64,000 bases of DNA from Macrothele yani (taxonomy: Eukaryota; Arthropoda; Arachnida; Araneae; Macrothelidae), in contig CM077013.1 of assembly GCA_039090855.1 (NCBI GenBank), positions 142,311,240 to 142,375,239 of the forward strand, in the 5' to 3' direction. The notes under the pieces were generated by a model. That model was given only the letters and a program-made list of their open reading frames with translations. It was not told where the DNA came from and searched no databases. Shown in pieces: positions 43,918 to 55,915 of this stretch. Position numbers and translations under genes: made by a program. Numbering within the stretch: position 1 is the stretch's first letter; each line of letters opens with the position of its first letter.

Positions 43918-44438
43918 ATCGCTGCCAAATATTTCGGCAACACATCCGTAACTGCGTACCGTTTCCCGACACGGATGGAGGATTTCAACCGAAGTGCCAA
44001 GGAAAGGGACCCTGCTAAGGACGATGAGGGCCCACACCAATTATGACGGACTGGGACACCCAGCGCAGACCAGTACCCTTGGTGGAAGAACAGCGATAGT
44101 AGTGTTTGACGGACGATAAGTGATGACAAGAAAACTGGACTTTCATGTCGTTCCATTTCTTCCGTGTGGTATGGGAGTAGCAGTGAGACCTCTAGAAAGA
44201 TTGGGAATTTAGGATAGAAAATCCATCCTATTCTTTCTTTTGGTGTCCCTTCATAATGTGTGTTTATCGATCAGTGCATACGAAAGTCTTCCGTTAGAAT
44301 TAATGTTTTTTTATAAGCGAGTAGTCAATGAGCACGAGTTCCTGTCAGAAAGTCGGCATCATTTTGCTAGTATCGTGTGTTATTTTAGCTAAGTGTTTAT
44401 ATAAATATAAATGATTAAAAGGTGACTGCAAGTTTAAT
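43918..44438. other. Stretch without recognised genes
   Basis: Short minus-strand frames (61 and 87 codons) without motifs. Confidence 0.45.
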
Positions 44439-44439
44439 A

Positions 44440-46242
44440 TATATATCATCATCATCATCATCATTGTCAACCATTATCAATCCACTGCTGGACGAAGGTC
44501 TCCCCAAGTTTCCTCCACAACGGTCTGTCTTGTGCCAGTCTCCTCCATGTCACCCCTGCATACTTTCGAATTTCATCCACCCATCTCCCATGTGGTCTTC
44601 TTCTGGGTCTTTTCCTGTCCCTTGGAATCCAATCTAAAATTTCGGCTGTCCATCGATGGTCTGTTCTTCTGGCAGTATGTCCAGCCCATTGCCATTTCAG
44701 GGATTTAACTCTGATCATGATGTCTTCCACTCTTGTCATTTTTCGGATCCACGTGTTCCTCTTCTTATCTCTCCTGGTTACACCAAGCATGCACCTCTCC
44801 ATACTTTTTTGAGTTGTCTGCAGCCTTTGTATGTCTCTTTTAGTTAAGGTCCACGTCTCTGCACCATACGTAAGCACTGGAAGGATGCATTGATCAAACA
44901 CTTTTCTTTTAAGACATAATGGCATATTGCTCTTGAAAATTATGCTGTTTCTTTAAAAAGTTCTCCAGGCAAGTTTTGTACGCCGATTAATTTCTTCACC
45001 AATGTGACCCTCACTTGACTTCCAAAGTGGAATATATAGAGCTATGCAAGACAGTACGAAAAAGTATCACTGAAGACGTAAGGAAATTCAACTGTGAACC
45101 TGTAAGGAAAGCAATTGAAAACAACCAAAGCCTAAAGATAGCAAAGGGACATCTCAGCAAGGGAAAAAAACAGATTATGGCACTGAGCAAAGAAGATGGT
45201 TCTGTAACAAGAAATAGAGGCGAAATTTTGACAAGAGTGAAAGATTTCTACTCCAAATTATATGAAAGGGATGATACATGTACTCCAGGCATCATGAAAG
45301 GTACCAGTACCAGAGTTCTTCCAGTCCTTCCAGCAGAAGTTGCACATGCAATCAAGAACATGAAGCGGGGAAAAGCTCCAGGAGAAGATGGAATTACTGA
45401 GACATCATACAAGAAGCAAGTGGAGAAATCGAAACAGTACTCGCCCAAATTTTCACTCGATGCCTTAATGAAGGGAAAATTACTGAGGATTGGAACAACG
45501 CTACAATGATCTTGCTACATAAAAAAGGTGACATTGAGGATCTCAGGAACTACAGACCTATCAGCCTCCTATCAGTGGTTTATAAAATCTTCACTAAAGT
45601 TCTTTCACACCGCTTGAAGGTGACACTGGACATGGCTCAACCGAGAGAACAAGCTGGATTCAGGAGTGGCTACAGCACAATAGATCATATCCACGTACTG
45701 AGAGAACTAATTGAAAGAGCGAGGGAATATGAACTTCCATTGTGCATGGCTTTTATCGATTATGAAAAAGCCTTTGATTCGGTGAAACCATCAGCAGTTG
45801 CAATGGCTCTGAAATCCTGCGGTATTGAAGATGCATACATTAATATTATTAATAACATCTATGAAAATGCAAGTGCAAAGATTCGGCTGTTTGAAAATAC
45901 AACACACATAAAAATTGGAAAAGGAGTGAGACAAGGTGACACCATATCTCCAAAGCTCTTTAATGCCACATTGGAAAATGTCTTTCAATGACTGAACTGG
46001 GAAAACAAAGGGATAAAGATTAATGGAGATTATCTAACCCACCTTCGTTTTGCTGATGACAGTCATTTTTGCAACTACCCCATCAGAGCTACAGAGTAAG
46101 ATCCAGGAACTTGCTGACAAGAGTAAAGAAGTGGGATTAAAAATGAACTTTCAGAAGACAAAAGTGATGTACAATGCTTTTACAAGAAATGAAGATTTAT
46201 CGATTGATGGAGAAAAGCTGGAGATAACAGACACGTACGTTT
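44440..46242 (-). pseudogene. RTE-type LINE copy 1, 5'-inverted by twin priming
   Basis: The 3' segment 44440-45017 is on the minus strand. It starts with the (ATC)n tail and encodes EINRRTKLAWRAF-like to KYAGVTWRRLAQDRPLWRKL (44467-44925 frame). At about 45015 the same element continues in the opposite direction (plus) up to 46242, encoding TSKVEYIELCKTVRKSI, the RT fingers (NYRPISLLSVVYKIFTKVLS), AFIDYEKAFDSVKPSAV and DGEKLEITDTYVF. The outer end of the inverted part (ACGTACGTTT at 46242) and the start of the 3' part (TCAAGTGAGGGTC) are 17 nt apart in the intact element. Three bases (TGA) are shared at the junction. Inside the inverted part a 1-nt deletion (near 45398), a stop (46 kb, CAATGACTG) and a 2-nt deletion in the FADD codons disable the RT. 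Confidence 0.93.
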
Positions 46243-46243
46243 T

Positions 46244-49200
46244 TATATATATCATCATCATCATTGTCAACCATTATCAATCCACTGCTGGACGAAGGTC
46301 TCCCCAAGTTTCCTCCACAACGGTCTGTCTTGTGCCAGTCTCCTCCATGTCACCCCCTGCATACTTTCGAATTTCATCCACCCATCTCCCATGTGGTCTT
46401 CTTCTGGGTCTTTTCCTGTCCCTTGGAATCCAATCTAAAATTTCGGCTGTCCATCGATGATCTGTCCTTCTGGCAGTATGTCCAGCCCATTGCCATTTCA
46501 GGGATTTAACTCTGATCATGATGTCTTCCACTCTTGTCATTTTTCGGATCCACGAGTTCCTCTTTTTATCTCTCCTGGTTACACCAAGCATGCACCTCTC
46601 CATGCTTCTTTGAGTTGTCTGCAGCCTTTGTATGTCTCTTTTAGTTAAGGTCCACGTCTCTGCACCATACGTAAGCACTGGAAGGATGCATTGATCAAAC
46701 ACTTTTCTTTTAAGACATAATGGCATATTGCTCTTGAAAATTATGCTGTTTCTTCCAAAAGCTCTCCAGGCAAGTTTTGTACGCCGATTAATTTCTTCAT
46801 CAATGTGACCCTCACTTGATATCTGCTGTCCAAGATAAACGTACGTGTCTGTTATCTCCAGCTTTTCTCCATCAATCGATAAATCTTCATTTCTTGTAAA
46901 AGCATTGAACATCACTTTTGTCTTCTGAAAGTTCATTTTTAATCCCACTTCTTTACTCTTGTCAGCAAGTTCCTGGATCATACTCTGCAGCTCTGATGGA
47001 GTAGTTGCAAAAATGACTACGTCATCAGCAAAACGAAGGTGGGTTAGATAATCTCCATTAATCTTTATTGTTTTCCCAACTCAGCGACTGAAAAACACCC
47101 TCCAATGTGGCATTAAAGAGCTTCGGAGATATGGTGTCACCTTGTCTCACTCCCTTTCCAATTTTTACGTGTGTTGTATTTTCAAACAGCCGAATCTTTG
47201 CACTTGCATTTTCATAGATGTTATTAATAATATTAATGTATGCATCTTCAATACCGCAGGATTTCAGAAAGATTGTAACTGCTGATGGTTTCACCGAATC
47301 TAAGGCTTTTTCATAATCGATAAAAGCCATGCACAATGGAAGTTCATATTCCCTCGCTCTTTCAATTAGTTCTCTCAGCACGTGGATATGATCTATTGTG
47401 CTGTAGCCACTCCTGAATCCAGCTTGTTCTCTCGGTTGAGCCATGTCCAGTGTTACCTTCAAGCGGTGTGAAAGAACTTTAGTGAAGATTTTATAAACTA
47501 CTGATAGGAGGCTGATAGGTCTGTAGTTTCCGAGATCCTCAATGTCACCTTTCTTATGTAGCAGGATCATTGTAGCGGTGTTCCAATCCTCAGGAATCTT
47601 TCCTTCATTAAGGCATCGAGTGAAAATTTGGGCGAGTACCGTTTCGATTTCTCCACTTGCTTCTTGTATGATGTCTACAGTAATTCCATCTTCTCCTGGA
47701 GCTTTTCCTCGCTTCATGTTCTTGATTGCATGTGCAACTTCTGCTGGAAGGACTGGAGGAACTCTGGTATTGGTATTTTTCATGATGTCTGGAGTGCATA
47801 TATCATCCCTTTCATATAATTTGGAGTAGAAATCTTTCACTCTTGTCAAAATTTCGCCTCTATTTCTTGTTACAGAACCATCTTCTTTTCTCAGTGCCAT
47901 AATCTGTTTTCTTCCCTTACTGAGATGTCCCTTTGCTATCTTTAGGCTTTGGTTGTTTTCAATTGCTTTCCTCACTAGTTCACAGTTGAATTTCCTTACG
48001 TCTTCAGTGATACTTTTTCTTACTGTCTTGCATAGCTCTATATATTCCACTTTGGAAGTCACATCTTCTTTAGTTGTCCTCATCTCTCTTCTTTTCTGCA
48101 TCAACATTTTGGTTTTTCCTGATAATTTGTTCACATGCAACTTGTTCTTAGACCCAGCTAATTTTGTTGCTGTTTCCGTAAGAGCTTTGGTTACTTTTCT
48201 GTTAACTTCAGAGATGTCCACTTCTTCCGATGTTAGGCCTTCTAAAGCAGAGAACCTGTTCTTCAGTTCTAACTTGAAGGTATTATGGTGTTTTTTAAGG
48301 TTGGTTAAGTCAATAGATTTTGTTTGTCTTATGAGCTTGCCACGTTCAAGTTTAGTGTTGAGGTGCATCTTACATCTCACCAATCTATGGTCACTACCTG
48401 TGTTGAACTTGTTTAGCACACTGCAGTCTTCTATGACGAATTTTTTGTTACACATAATAAAATCAATTTCACTTGTCGTCCCATTTGGATGTCTCCATGT
48501 CCATTTTCTGTGTGGCTTTTTCTTGAAGAAGGAGTTAAAGATGAAGAACCCTTCTGCCTCTGCAAACTCAACGAGAGTATTTCCACGCTGGTTTCTGTTG
48601 CCGTGACCGAATTTACCTACTGAAGTTTCATTCTGTTGCCGTTGCCCTATTTTTGCATTGAAATCTCCCATAATTATTTTCAAGTGCTGCTTACCTTTAT
48701 TATTTAGATGACAAATTTCCTCATAAAATTCTTCAATTTCTTCTTCAGGATGACTTGTGGTGGGTGCATAAGTTTGAATAATCTGAGCCTGGTATCTTTT
48801 CGAGAGTTGGATAACAAGTCGTGCAGCTCTGTCAGAGGAACTTTCAACTTCTACAACTTTATCCTTTAGTTTCTTGATTATTATAAATCCAACACCACTA
48901 GTTCTGCCAGTATCTGTCCCACGATAGTAGAAGAGATGTCCACTTTTCAGTTCGATGAGATCTTCTCCTTTTCTCCTTACCTCACTTAGCCCCACGATGT
49001 CCCACTTGATCCTTTGTAGTTCCTCTTCCAATTCAAGAAGCCTTGAATCAGAAGATAGGGAGCGTCCATTGTAAGTAGCCAAGGTCAGCATCAGATGGCA
49101 GCCTAGTCCGGTCCTCCGGGGATTCTTAGCACCCTCTGCCTTCATGTCGCACTGGCCGCTGCCTTGGCCAGGTACATTCCAGCTGCCGTAGACTGAGGGC

Positions 49201-49357
49201 CAAGATTTAAGTTGTGGAATCATTTTGGAGGGGTTTGGCCATAACTCACCACGCTGGCCAAGCGGGTTGGTGAGTGTGGGATAGAATTTCCTCTAATCCC
49301 GATGGTATAGTTATACCGCTATGGGCGGTCGTCAGAGCCCCTTTAGTGGGAACAGGA
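46244..49357 (-). pseudogene. RTE-type LINE copy 2, near full length
   Basis: Minus strand. The 721-codon frame 47058-49223 holds the apurinic-type endonuclease: ATYNGRSLSS (about 49), WDIVGLSEVRRKGED (about 74), IIMGDFNAKIG (about 183) and GSDHRLVRCKM (about 277). It then holds a linker and RT blocks PEDWNTATMILLHKKGDIED, NYRPISLLSVVYKIFTKVLS, EQAGFRSGYSTIDHIHVLRE and AFIDYEKALDSV (usual Phe is Leu). A frameshift near 47070 leads, in other frames, to LRFADDVVIFATTPSELQ and then 46277-46981, which carries YLGQQISSEGHIDEEINRRT, RRTDHRWTAEILDWIPRDRK and the C-terminus. A G insertion near 46355 shifts the last residues. The element encodes one EN-RT polyprotein as is usual in the RTE clade (family knowledge). 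The 5' leader is truncated at GGAACAGG; the 3' end is (ATC)n(AT)n. Confidence 0.95.
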
Positions 49358-49710
49358 TATATATATATATATGTATACTTATGAGCAAAACTGAAGACTA
49401 AGGAAAAACTTTAGAATTTAAAACGAAGGTTGCAAAATAACCTGAAAATCAAAACGCGCAACGCAGCAGTTTTGAAAATTCAGAATTCACATTCTATAAA
49501 GAAGATACCTAAGCAAAAAAATACATATATAATTTTGACTCACACCTAGTACACCTTCTACATTCAGTTGTTTTATTTTTTTTATCCTTTCTCCTTTTAC
49601 TCACACACGTAGATACATAACCTTTTCTATGTTGTACTAGGTGTGAGTCAAAATTATATATGTATTTTTTTGCTTAGGTATCTTCTTTATAGAATATATA
49701 TATATATATA
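49358..49710. other. Spacer between head-to-head RTE copies
   Basis: Contains the 62-bp inverted repeat, plus AT microsatellites at about 49358-49372 and 49693-49710 that border copies 2 and 3. No gene. Confidence 0.85.
49491..49695. repeat. 62-bp perfect inverted repeat, 81-bp spacer
   Basis: The left arm 49491-49552 (ATTCTATAAAGAAGATACCT .. GACTCACACCTAGTAC) is exactly complementary to the right arm 49634-49695 (GTACTAGGTGTGAGTC .. AGGTATCTTCTTTATAGAAT). The spacer contains CTCACACACGTAGATAC. The arms lie between the AT tracts that border RTE copies 2 and 3. Confidence 0.96.
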
Positions 49711-52664
49711 TTAAATCTTGGCCCTCAGTCTCCGGCAGCTGGAATGTACCTGGCCAAGGCAGCGGCCAGTGCGACATGAAGGCAGAGGGTGCTAAGAATC
49801 CCCGGAGGACCGGACTAGGCTGCCATTTGATGCTGACCTTGGCAACGTACAACGGACGCTCCCTATCTTCTGATTCAAGGCTTCTTGAATTGGAAGAGGA
49901 ACTACAAAGGATCAAGTGGGACATCGTCGGGCTGAGTGAGGTAAGGAGAAAAGGAGAAGATCTCATTGAACTGAAAAGTGGACATCTCTTCTATTATCGT
50001 GGGACAGATACTGGCAGAACTAGTGGTGTTGGATTTATAATAAACAAGAAACTGAAGGATAAAGTGGTAGAAGTTGAAAGTTCCTCTGACAGAGCTGCAC
50101 GACTCGTTATCCAACTCTCGAGAAGATACCAGGCTCAGATTATTCAAACTTATGCACCCACCACAAGTCATCCTGAAGAAGAAATTGAAGAATTTTATGA
50201 GGAAATTCGTCATCTAAATAATAAAGGTAAGCAGCACTTGAAGATAATTATGGGAGATTTCAATGCAAAAATAGGGCACCGGCAACAGAATGAAACTTCA
50301 GTAGGTAAATTCGGTCACGGCAACAGAAACCAGCGTGGAAATACTCTCGTTGAGTTTGCAGAGGCAGAAGGATTTTTTCATCTTGAATTCCTTTTCAAGA
50401 AAAAGCCACACAGGAAATGGACATGGAGACATCCAATTGGGACGACAAGTGAAATTGATTTTTATTATGTGTAACAAAAAATTCGTCATCGAAGACTGCA
50501 GTGTGCTAAACAAGTTCAACACAGGTAGTGACCATAGATTGGTGAGATGTAAGATGCACCTCAACACTAAACTGGAGCATTAGCAAGCTCATAAGACAAA
50601 CAAAATGTATTGACATAACCAACCTTAAAAAACACCATAATACTTTCAAGTTGGAACTGAAGAACAGATTCTCTGCTTTAGAAGGCCTAACATCGGAAGA
50701 AGTGGATATTTCTGAAGTTAACAGAAAAGTAACCAAAGCTCTTATGGAAACAGCAACAAAATTAGCTGGGTCTAAGAACAAGTTGCATGTAAACAAATTA
50801 TCAGGAAAAACCAAAATGTTGATGCAAAAAAGAAGAGAGATGAGGACAACTAAAGAAGATGTGACTTCCAAAGTGGAATATATAGAGCTATGCAAGACAG
50901 CACGAAAAAGTATCACTGAAGACGTAAGGAAATTCAACTGTGAGCTAGTGAGGAAAGCAATTGAAAACAACCAAAGCCTAAAGATAGCAAAGGGACATCT
51001 CAGTAAGGGAAGAAAACAGATTATGGCTCTGAGAAAAGAAGATGGTTCTATAACAAGAAATAGAGGCGAAATTTTGACAAGAGTGAAAGATTTCTACTCC
51101 AAACTATATGAAAGGGATGATATATGCACTCCAGACATCATGAAAGGTACCAGAGTTCTTCCAGTCCTCCCAGCAGAAGTTGCTCATGCAATCAAGAACA
51201 TGAAGCGGGGGAAAGCTCCAGGAGAAGATGGAATTACTATAGACATCATACAAGAAGCAAGTGGAGAAATTGAAACAGTACTCGCCCAAATTTTTACTCG
51301 ATGCCTTAATGAAGGGAAGATTCCTGAGGATTGGAACAACGGTACAATGATCTTGCTACATAAAAAAGGTGACATTGAGGATCTCAGGAACTACAGACCT
51401 ATCAGCCTCCTATCAGTGGTTTATAAAATCTTCACTAAAGTTCTTTCACACCGCTTGAAGGTAACACTGGACATGGCTCAACCGAGAGAACAAGCTGGAT
51501 TCAGGAGTGGCTACAGCACAATAGATCATATCCACGTACTGAGAGAACTAATTGAAAGAGCGAGGGAATATGAACTTCCATTGTGCATGGCTTTTTATCG
51601 ATTATGAAAAAGCCTTTGATTCGGTGAAACCATCAGCAGTTACCACGGCTCTGAAATCCTGCGGTATTGAAGATGCATACATTAATATTATTAATAACAT
51701 CTATGAAAATGCAAGTGCAAAGATTCGGCTGTTTGAAAATACAACACACATAAAAATTGGAAAGGGAGTGAGACAAGGTGACACCATATCTCCGAAGCTT
51801 TTTAATGCCACATTGGAAAATGTCTTTCAATCACTGAACTGGGAAAACAAAGGGATAAAGATTAATGGAGATTATCTAACCCACCTTCGTTTTGCTGATG
51901 ACGTAGTCATTTTTGCAACTACCCCATCAGAGCTGCAGAGTATGATCCAGGAACTTGCTGACAAGAGTAAAGAAGTGGGATTAAAAATGAACTTTCAGAA
52001 GACAAAAGTGATGTTCAATGCTTTTACAAGAAATGAAGATTTATCGATTGATGGAGAAAAACTGGAGATAACAGATACGTACGTTTATCTTGGACAGCAG
52101 ATATCAAGTGAGGGTCACATTGATGAAGAAATTAATCGGCGTACAAAACTTGCCTGGAGAGCTTTTGGAAGAAACAGCATAATTTTCAAGAGCAATATGC
52201 CATTATGTCTTAAAAGAAAAGTGTTTGATCAATGCATCCTTCCAGTGCTTACGTATGGTGCAGAGACGTGGACCTTAACTAAAAGAGACATACAAAGGCT
52301 GCAGACAACTCAAAGTAGCATGGAGAGGTGCATGCTTGGTATAACCAGGAGAGATAAGAAGAGGAACTCGTGGATCCGAAAAATGACGAGAGTGGAAGAC
52401 ATCATGATCAGAGTTAAATCCCTGAAATGGCAATGGGCTGGACATACTGCCAGAAGGACAGACCATAGATGGACAGCCGAGATTTTAGATTGGATTCCAA
52501 GGGACAGGAAAAGACCCAGAAAAAGACCACATGGGAGATGGGTGGATGAAATTCGTAAATATGCGGGAGTGACATGGAGGAGACTGGCACAAGACAGACC
52601 GTTGTGGAGGAAACTTGGGGAGACCTTCGTCCAGCAGTGGATTGATAATGGTTGACAATGATGA

Positions 52665-52668
<4 letters not shown>
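49711..52668 (+). pseudogene. RTE-type LINE copy 3
   Basis: Plus strand, beginning at TTAAATCTTGGCCCTCAG, so the 5' leader and first codons are missing. The endonuclease lies in 49776-50474 (ATYNGRSLSSD, GLSEVRRKGED, GDFNAKIG) until an extra T near 50380 shifts the frame. The SDHRLVRCKM box follows in 50335-50583, ending at a TAG (Arg codon region) at 50581. RT continues in 50651-51607 (NYRPISLLSVVYKIFTKVLS, EQAGFRSGYSTIDHIHVLRE). An extra T near 51594 breaks AFIDYEKAFDS. The rest is intact in 51552-52655: GVRQGDTISPKLFNATLEN, LRFADDVVIFATTPSEL (catalytic FADD), RRTDHRWTAEILDWIPRDRK, ending WIDNG before (ATG)n(AT)n. Three lesions only, so young. Confidence 0.95.

Positions 52669-52716
<48 letters not shown>
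52669..52716. repeat. (AT)n tract between RTE copies 3 and 4
   Basis: About 24 AT units separate the (ATG)n tail of copy 3 from the GGGATG start of copy 4. Confidence 0.95.
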
Positions 52717-52718
<2 letters not shown>

Positions 52719-52925
52719 GATGTAAGGTCAGGTGATGCGTAACATCACAGCCTCTCCTTGACAAATGTCAACCCCGCCTTCTCGTGGTGCATCCTGTTCC
52801 CACTAAAGGGGCTCTGACGACCGCCAATAGCGGTATAACTATACCATCGGGATTAGAGGAAATGCTATCCCACACTCACCAACCCGCTTGGCCAGCGTGG
52901 TGAGTTATGGCCAAACCCCTCCAAA
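52717..52925 (+). promoter_or_regulatory. 5' leader of RTE copy 4
   Basis: The longest 5' end of the four copies: it starts GGGATGTAAGGTCAGG directly after the AT tract and runs 209 bp to the first ATG. It contains small potential hairpins GTGATG-CGTAA-CATCAC and TTGACAAATGTCAA, and the palindrome GGTATAACTATACC. Copy 2 shares the part from CCTGTTCCCACTAAAGG onward. An internal promoter for this LINE would have to lie here; that is inference. Confidence 0.6.
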
Positions 52926-55879
52926 ATGACTCCACAACTTAAATCTTGGCCCTCAGTCTCCGGCAGCTGGAATGTACCTGGCCAAGGCAGCGGCCAGTGC
53001 GACATGAAGGCAGAGGGTGCTAAGAATCCCCGGAGGACCGGACTAGGCTGCCATCTGATGCTGACCTTGGCTACGTACAATGGACGCTCCCTATCTTCTG
53101 ATTCAAGGCTTCTTGAATTGGAAGAGGAACTACAAAGGATCAAGTGGGACATCGTCGGCCTAAGTCAGGTAAGGAGAAAAGGAGAAGATCTCATTGAACT
53201 GAAAAGTGGAAATCTCTTCTACTATCATGGGACTGATACTGGCAGAACTAGTGGTGTTGGATTTATAATTAACAAGAAACTGAAGGATAAAGTTGTAGAA
53301 GTTGAAAGTTCCTCTGACAGAGCTGCACGACTCGTTATCCAACTCTCGAGAAGATACCAGGCTCAGATTATTCAAACTTATGCACTCACCACAAGTCATC
53401 CTGAAGAAGAAATTGAAGAATTTTATGAGGAAATTCGTGATCTAAATAATAAAGGTAAGCAGCTCTTGAAGATAATTATGGGAGATTTCAATGCAAAAAT
53501 AGGGCAACGGCAACAGAATGAAACTTCAGTAGGTAAATTCGGTCACGGCAACAGAAACCAGCTTGGAAATACTCTCGTAGAGTTTGCAGAGGCAGAAGGG
53601 TTTTTCATCTTGAACTCCTTTTTCAAGAAAAAGCCACGCAGGAAATGGACATGGAGACATCCAAATGGGACGACAAGTGAAATTGATTTTATTATGTGTA
53701 ACAAAAAATTCGTCATAGAAAACTGCAGTGTGCTAAACAAGTTCAACACAGGCAGTGACCATAGATTGGTGAGATGTAAGATGCACCTCAACACTAAACT
53801 CGAACGTAGCAAGCTCATAAGACAAACAAAATGTATTGACATAACCAACCTTAAAAAACACCATAATACCTTCAAATTGGAACTGAAGAACAGATTCTCT
53901 GCTTTAGAAGGCCTAACATCGGAAGAAGTGGATATTTCTGAAGTTAACAGAAAAGTAACCAAAGCTCTTATGGAAACAGCAACAAAATTAGCTGGGTCTA
54001 AGAACAACTTGCATGTGAGCAAATTATCAGGAAAAACCAAAATGTTGATGCAAAAAGAAGAGAGATGAGGACAACTAAAGAAGATGCGACTTCCAAAGTG
54101 GAATATATAGAGCTATGCAAGACAGTAAGAAAAAGTATCACTGAAGACGTAGGGAAATTCAACTGTGAACTAGTAAGGAAAGCAATTGAAAATAACCAAA
54201 GCCTAAAGATAGCAAAGGGACATCTCAGTAAGGGAAAAAAACAGATTATGGCACTGAGAAAAGAAGATGGTTCTGTAACAAGAAATAGAGGCGAAATTTT
54301 GACAAGAGTGAAAGATTTCTACTCCAAATTATATGAAAGGGATGATACGTGTACTCCAGGCATCATGAAAGGTACCAGAGTTCTTCCAGTCCTTCCAGCA
54401 GAAGTTGCACATGCAATCAAGAACATGAAGCGGGGAAAAGCTCCAGGAGAAGATGGAATTACTGTAGACATCATACAAGAAGCAAGTGGAGAAATCGAAA
54501 CAGTACTCGCCCAAATTTTCACTCGATGCCTTAATGAAGGGAAAATTCCTGAGGATTGGAACAACGCTACAATGATCTTGCTACATAAAAAAGGTGACAT
54601 TGAGGATCTCAGGAACTACAGACCTATCAGCCTCCTATCAGTGGTTTATAAAATCTTCACTAAAGTTCTTTCACACCGCTTGAAGGTAACACTGGACATG
54701 GCTCAACCGAGAGAACAAGCTGGATTCAGGAGTGGCTACAGCACAATAGATCATATCCACGTACTGAGAGAACTAATTGAAAGAGCGAGGGAATATGAAC
54801 TTCCATTGTGCATGGCTTTTATCGATTATGAAAAAGCCTTTGATTCGGTGAAACCATCAGCAGTTGCAATGGCTCTGAAATCCTGCGGTATTGAAGATGC
54901 ATACATTAATATTATTAATAACATCTATGAAAATGCAAGTGCAAAGATTCTGCTATTTGAAAATACAACACACATAAAAATTGGAAAAGGAGTGAGACAA
55001 GGTGACACCATATCTCCGAAGCTCTTTAATGCTACATTGGAAAATGTCTTTCAATCACTGAACTGGGAAAACAAAGGGATAAAGATTAATGGAGATTATC
55101 TAACCCACCTTCGTTTTGCTGATGACATAGTCATTTTTGCAACTACCCCATCGGAGCTACAGAGTATGATGCAGGAACTTGCTGACAAGAGTAAAGAAGT
55201 GGGATTAAAAATGAACTTTCAGAAGACAAAAGTGATGTTCAATGCTTTTACAAGAAATGAAGATTTATCGATTGATGGAGAAAAACTGGAGATAACAGAC
55301 ACGTACGTTTATCTTGGACAGCAGATATCAAGTGAGGGTCACATTAGTGAAGAAATTAATAGGCGTACAGAACTTGCCTGGAGAGCTTTTGGAAGAAACA
55401 GCATAATTTTCAAGAGCAATATGCCATTATGTCTTAAAAGAAAAGTGTTTGATCAATGCATCCTTCCAGTGCTTACGTATGGTGCAGAGACGTGGACCTT
55501 AGCTATAAGAGACATACAAAGGCTGCAGACAACTCAAAGTAGCATGGAGAGGTGCATGCTTGGTGTAACCAGGAGAGATAAGAAGAGGAACACGTGGATC
55601 CGAAAAATGACAAGAGTGGAAGACATCATGATCAGAGTTAAATCCCTGAAATGGCAATGGGCTGGACATACTGCCAGAAGAACAGACCATCGATGGACAG
55701 CCGAAATTTTAGATTGGATTCCAAGGGACAGGAAAAGACCCAGAAGAAGACCACATGGAAGATGGGTGGATGAAATTCGAAAGTGTGCGGGAGTGACATG
55801 GAGGAGACTGGCACAAGACAGACCGTTGTGGAGGAAACTTGGGGAGACCTTCGTCCAGCAGTGGATTGATAATGATTGA
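52926..55879 (+). pseudogene. RTE-type LINE copy 4 EN-RT polyprotein, one frameshift
   Basis: Two frames, 52926-54068 (380 codons) and 54065-55879 (604 codons), are one ~984-residue ORF split by a lost A in an A-run near 54051-54056 (copy 3 has the longer run and stays in frame). The start MTPQLKSWPS matches MIPQLKSWPS of copy 2. Endonuclease: ATYNGRSLSSD (about residue 49), GLSQVRRKGED (about 78; the catalytic-region Glu of GLSEVR is Gln here), IIMGDFNAKIG (about 183), GSDHRLVRCKM (about 277). RT: NYRPISLLSVVYKIFTKVLS, EQAGFRSGYSTIDHIHVLRE, AFIDYEKAFDSVKPSAVAMA, LRFADDIVIFATTPSEL with both catalytic Asp, YLGQQISSEGHI. C-terminal region: QWAGHTARRTDHRWTAEILD, RPRRRPHGRWVDEIRK. The protein would nick DNA and copy its own RNA. 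Besides the frameshift the E-to-Q change may inactivate the nuclease. Confidence 0.95.
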
Positions 55880-55915
55880 CAATGATGATGATATATATAT
55901 ATATATATATATATA
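55880..55915. repeat. 3' (ATG)n(AT)n tail of RTE copy 4
   Basis: GACAATGATGATG followed by AT repeats. Identical logic is seen at the 3' ends of copies 1-3. Short trinucleotide tails instead of poly-A are typical of RTE elements (family knowledge). Confidence 0.9.

Noticed and set aside
47953..48606. 217-codon plus-strand frame and other long frames antisense to the RTE copies (for example 50506-50970, 53543-54040).
   Set aside because: Exact antisense shadows of the EN-RT ORF; the sense strand carries the conserved EN and RT motifs.
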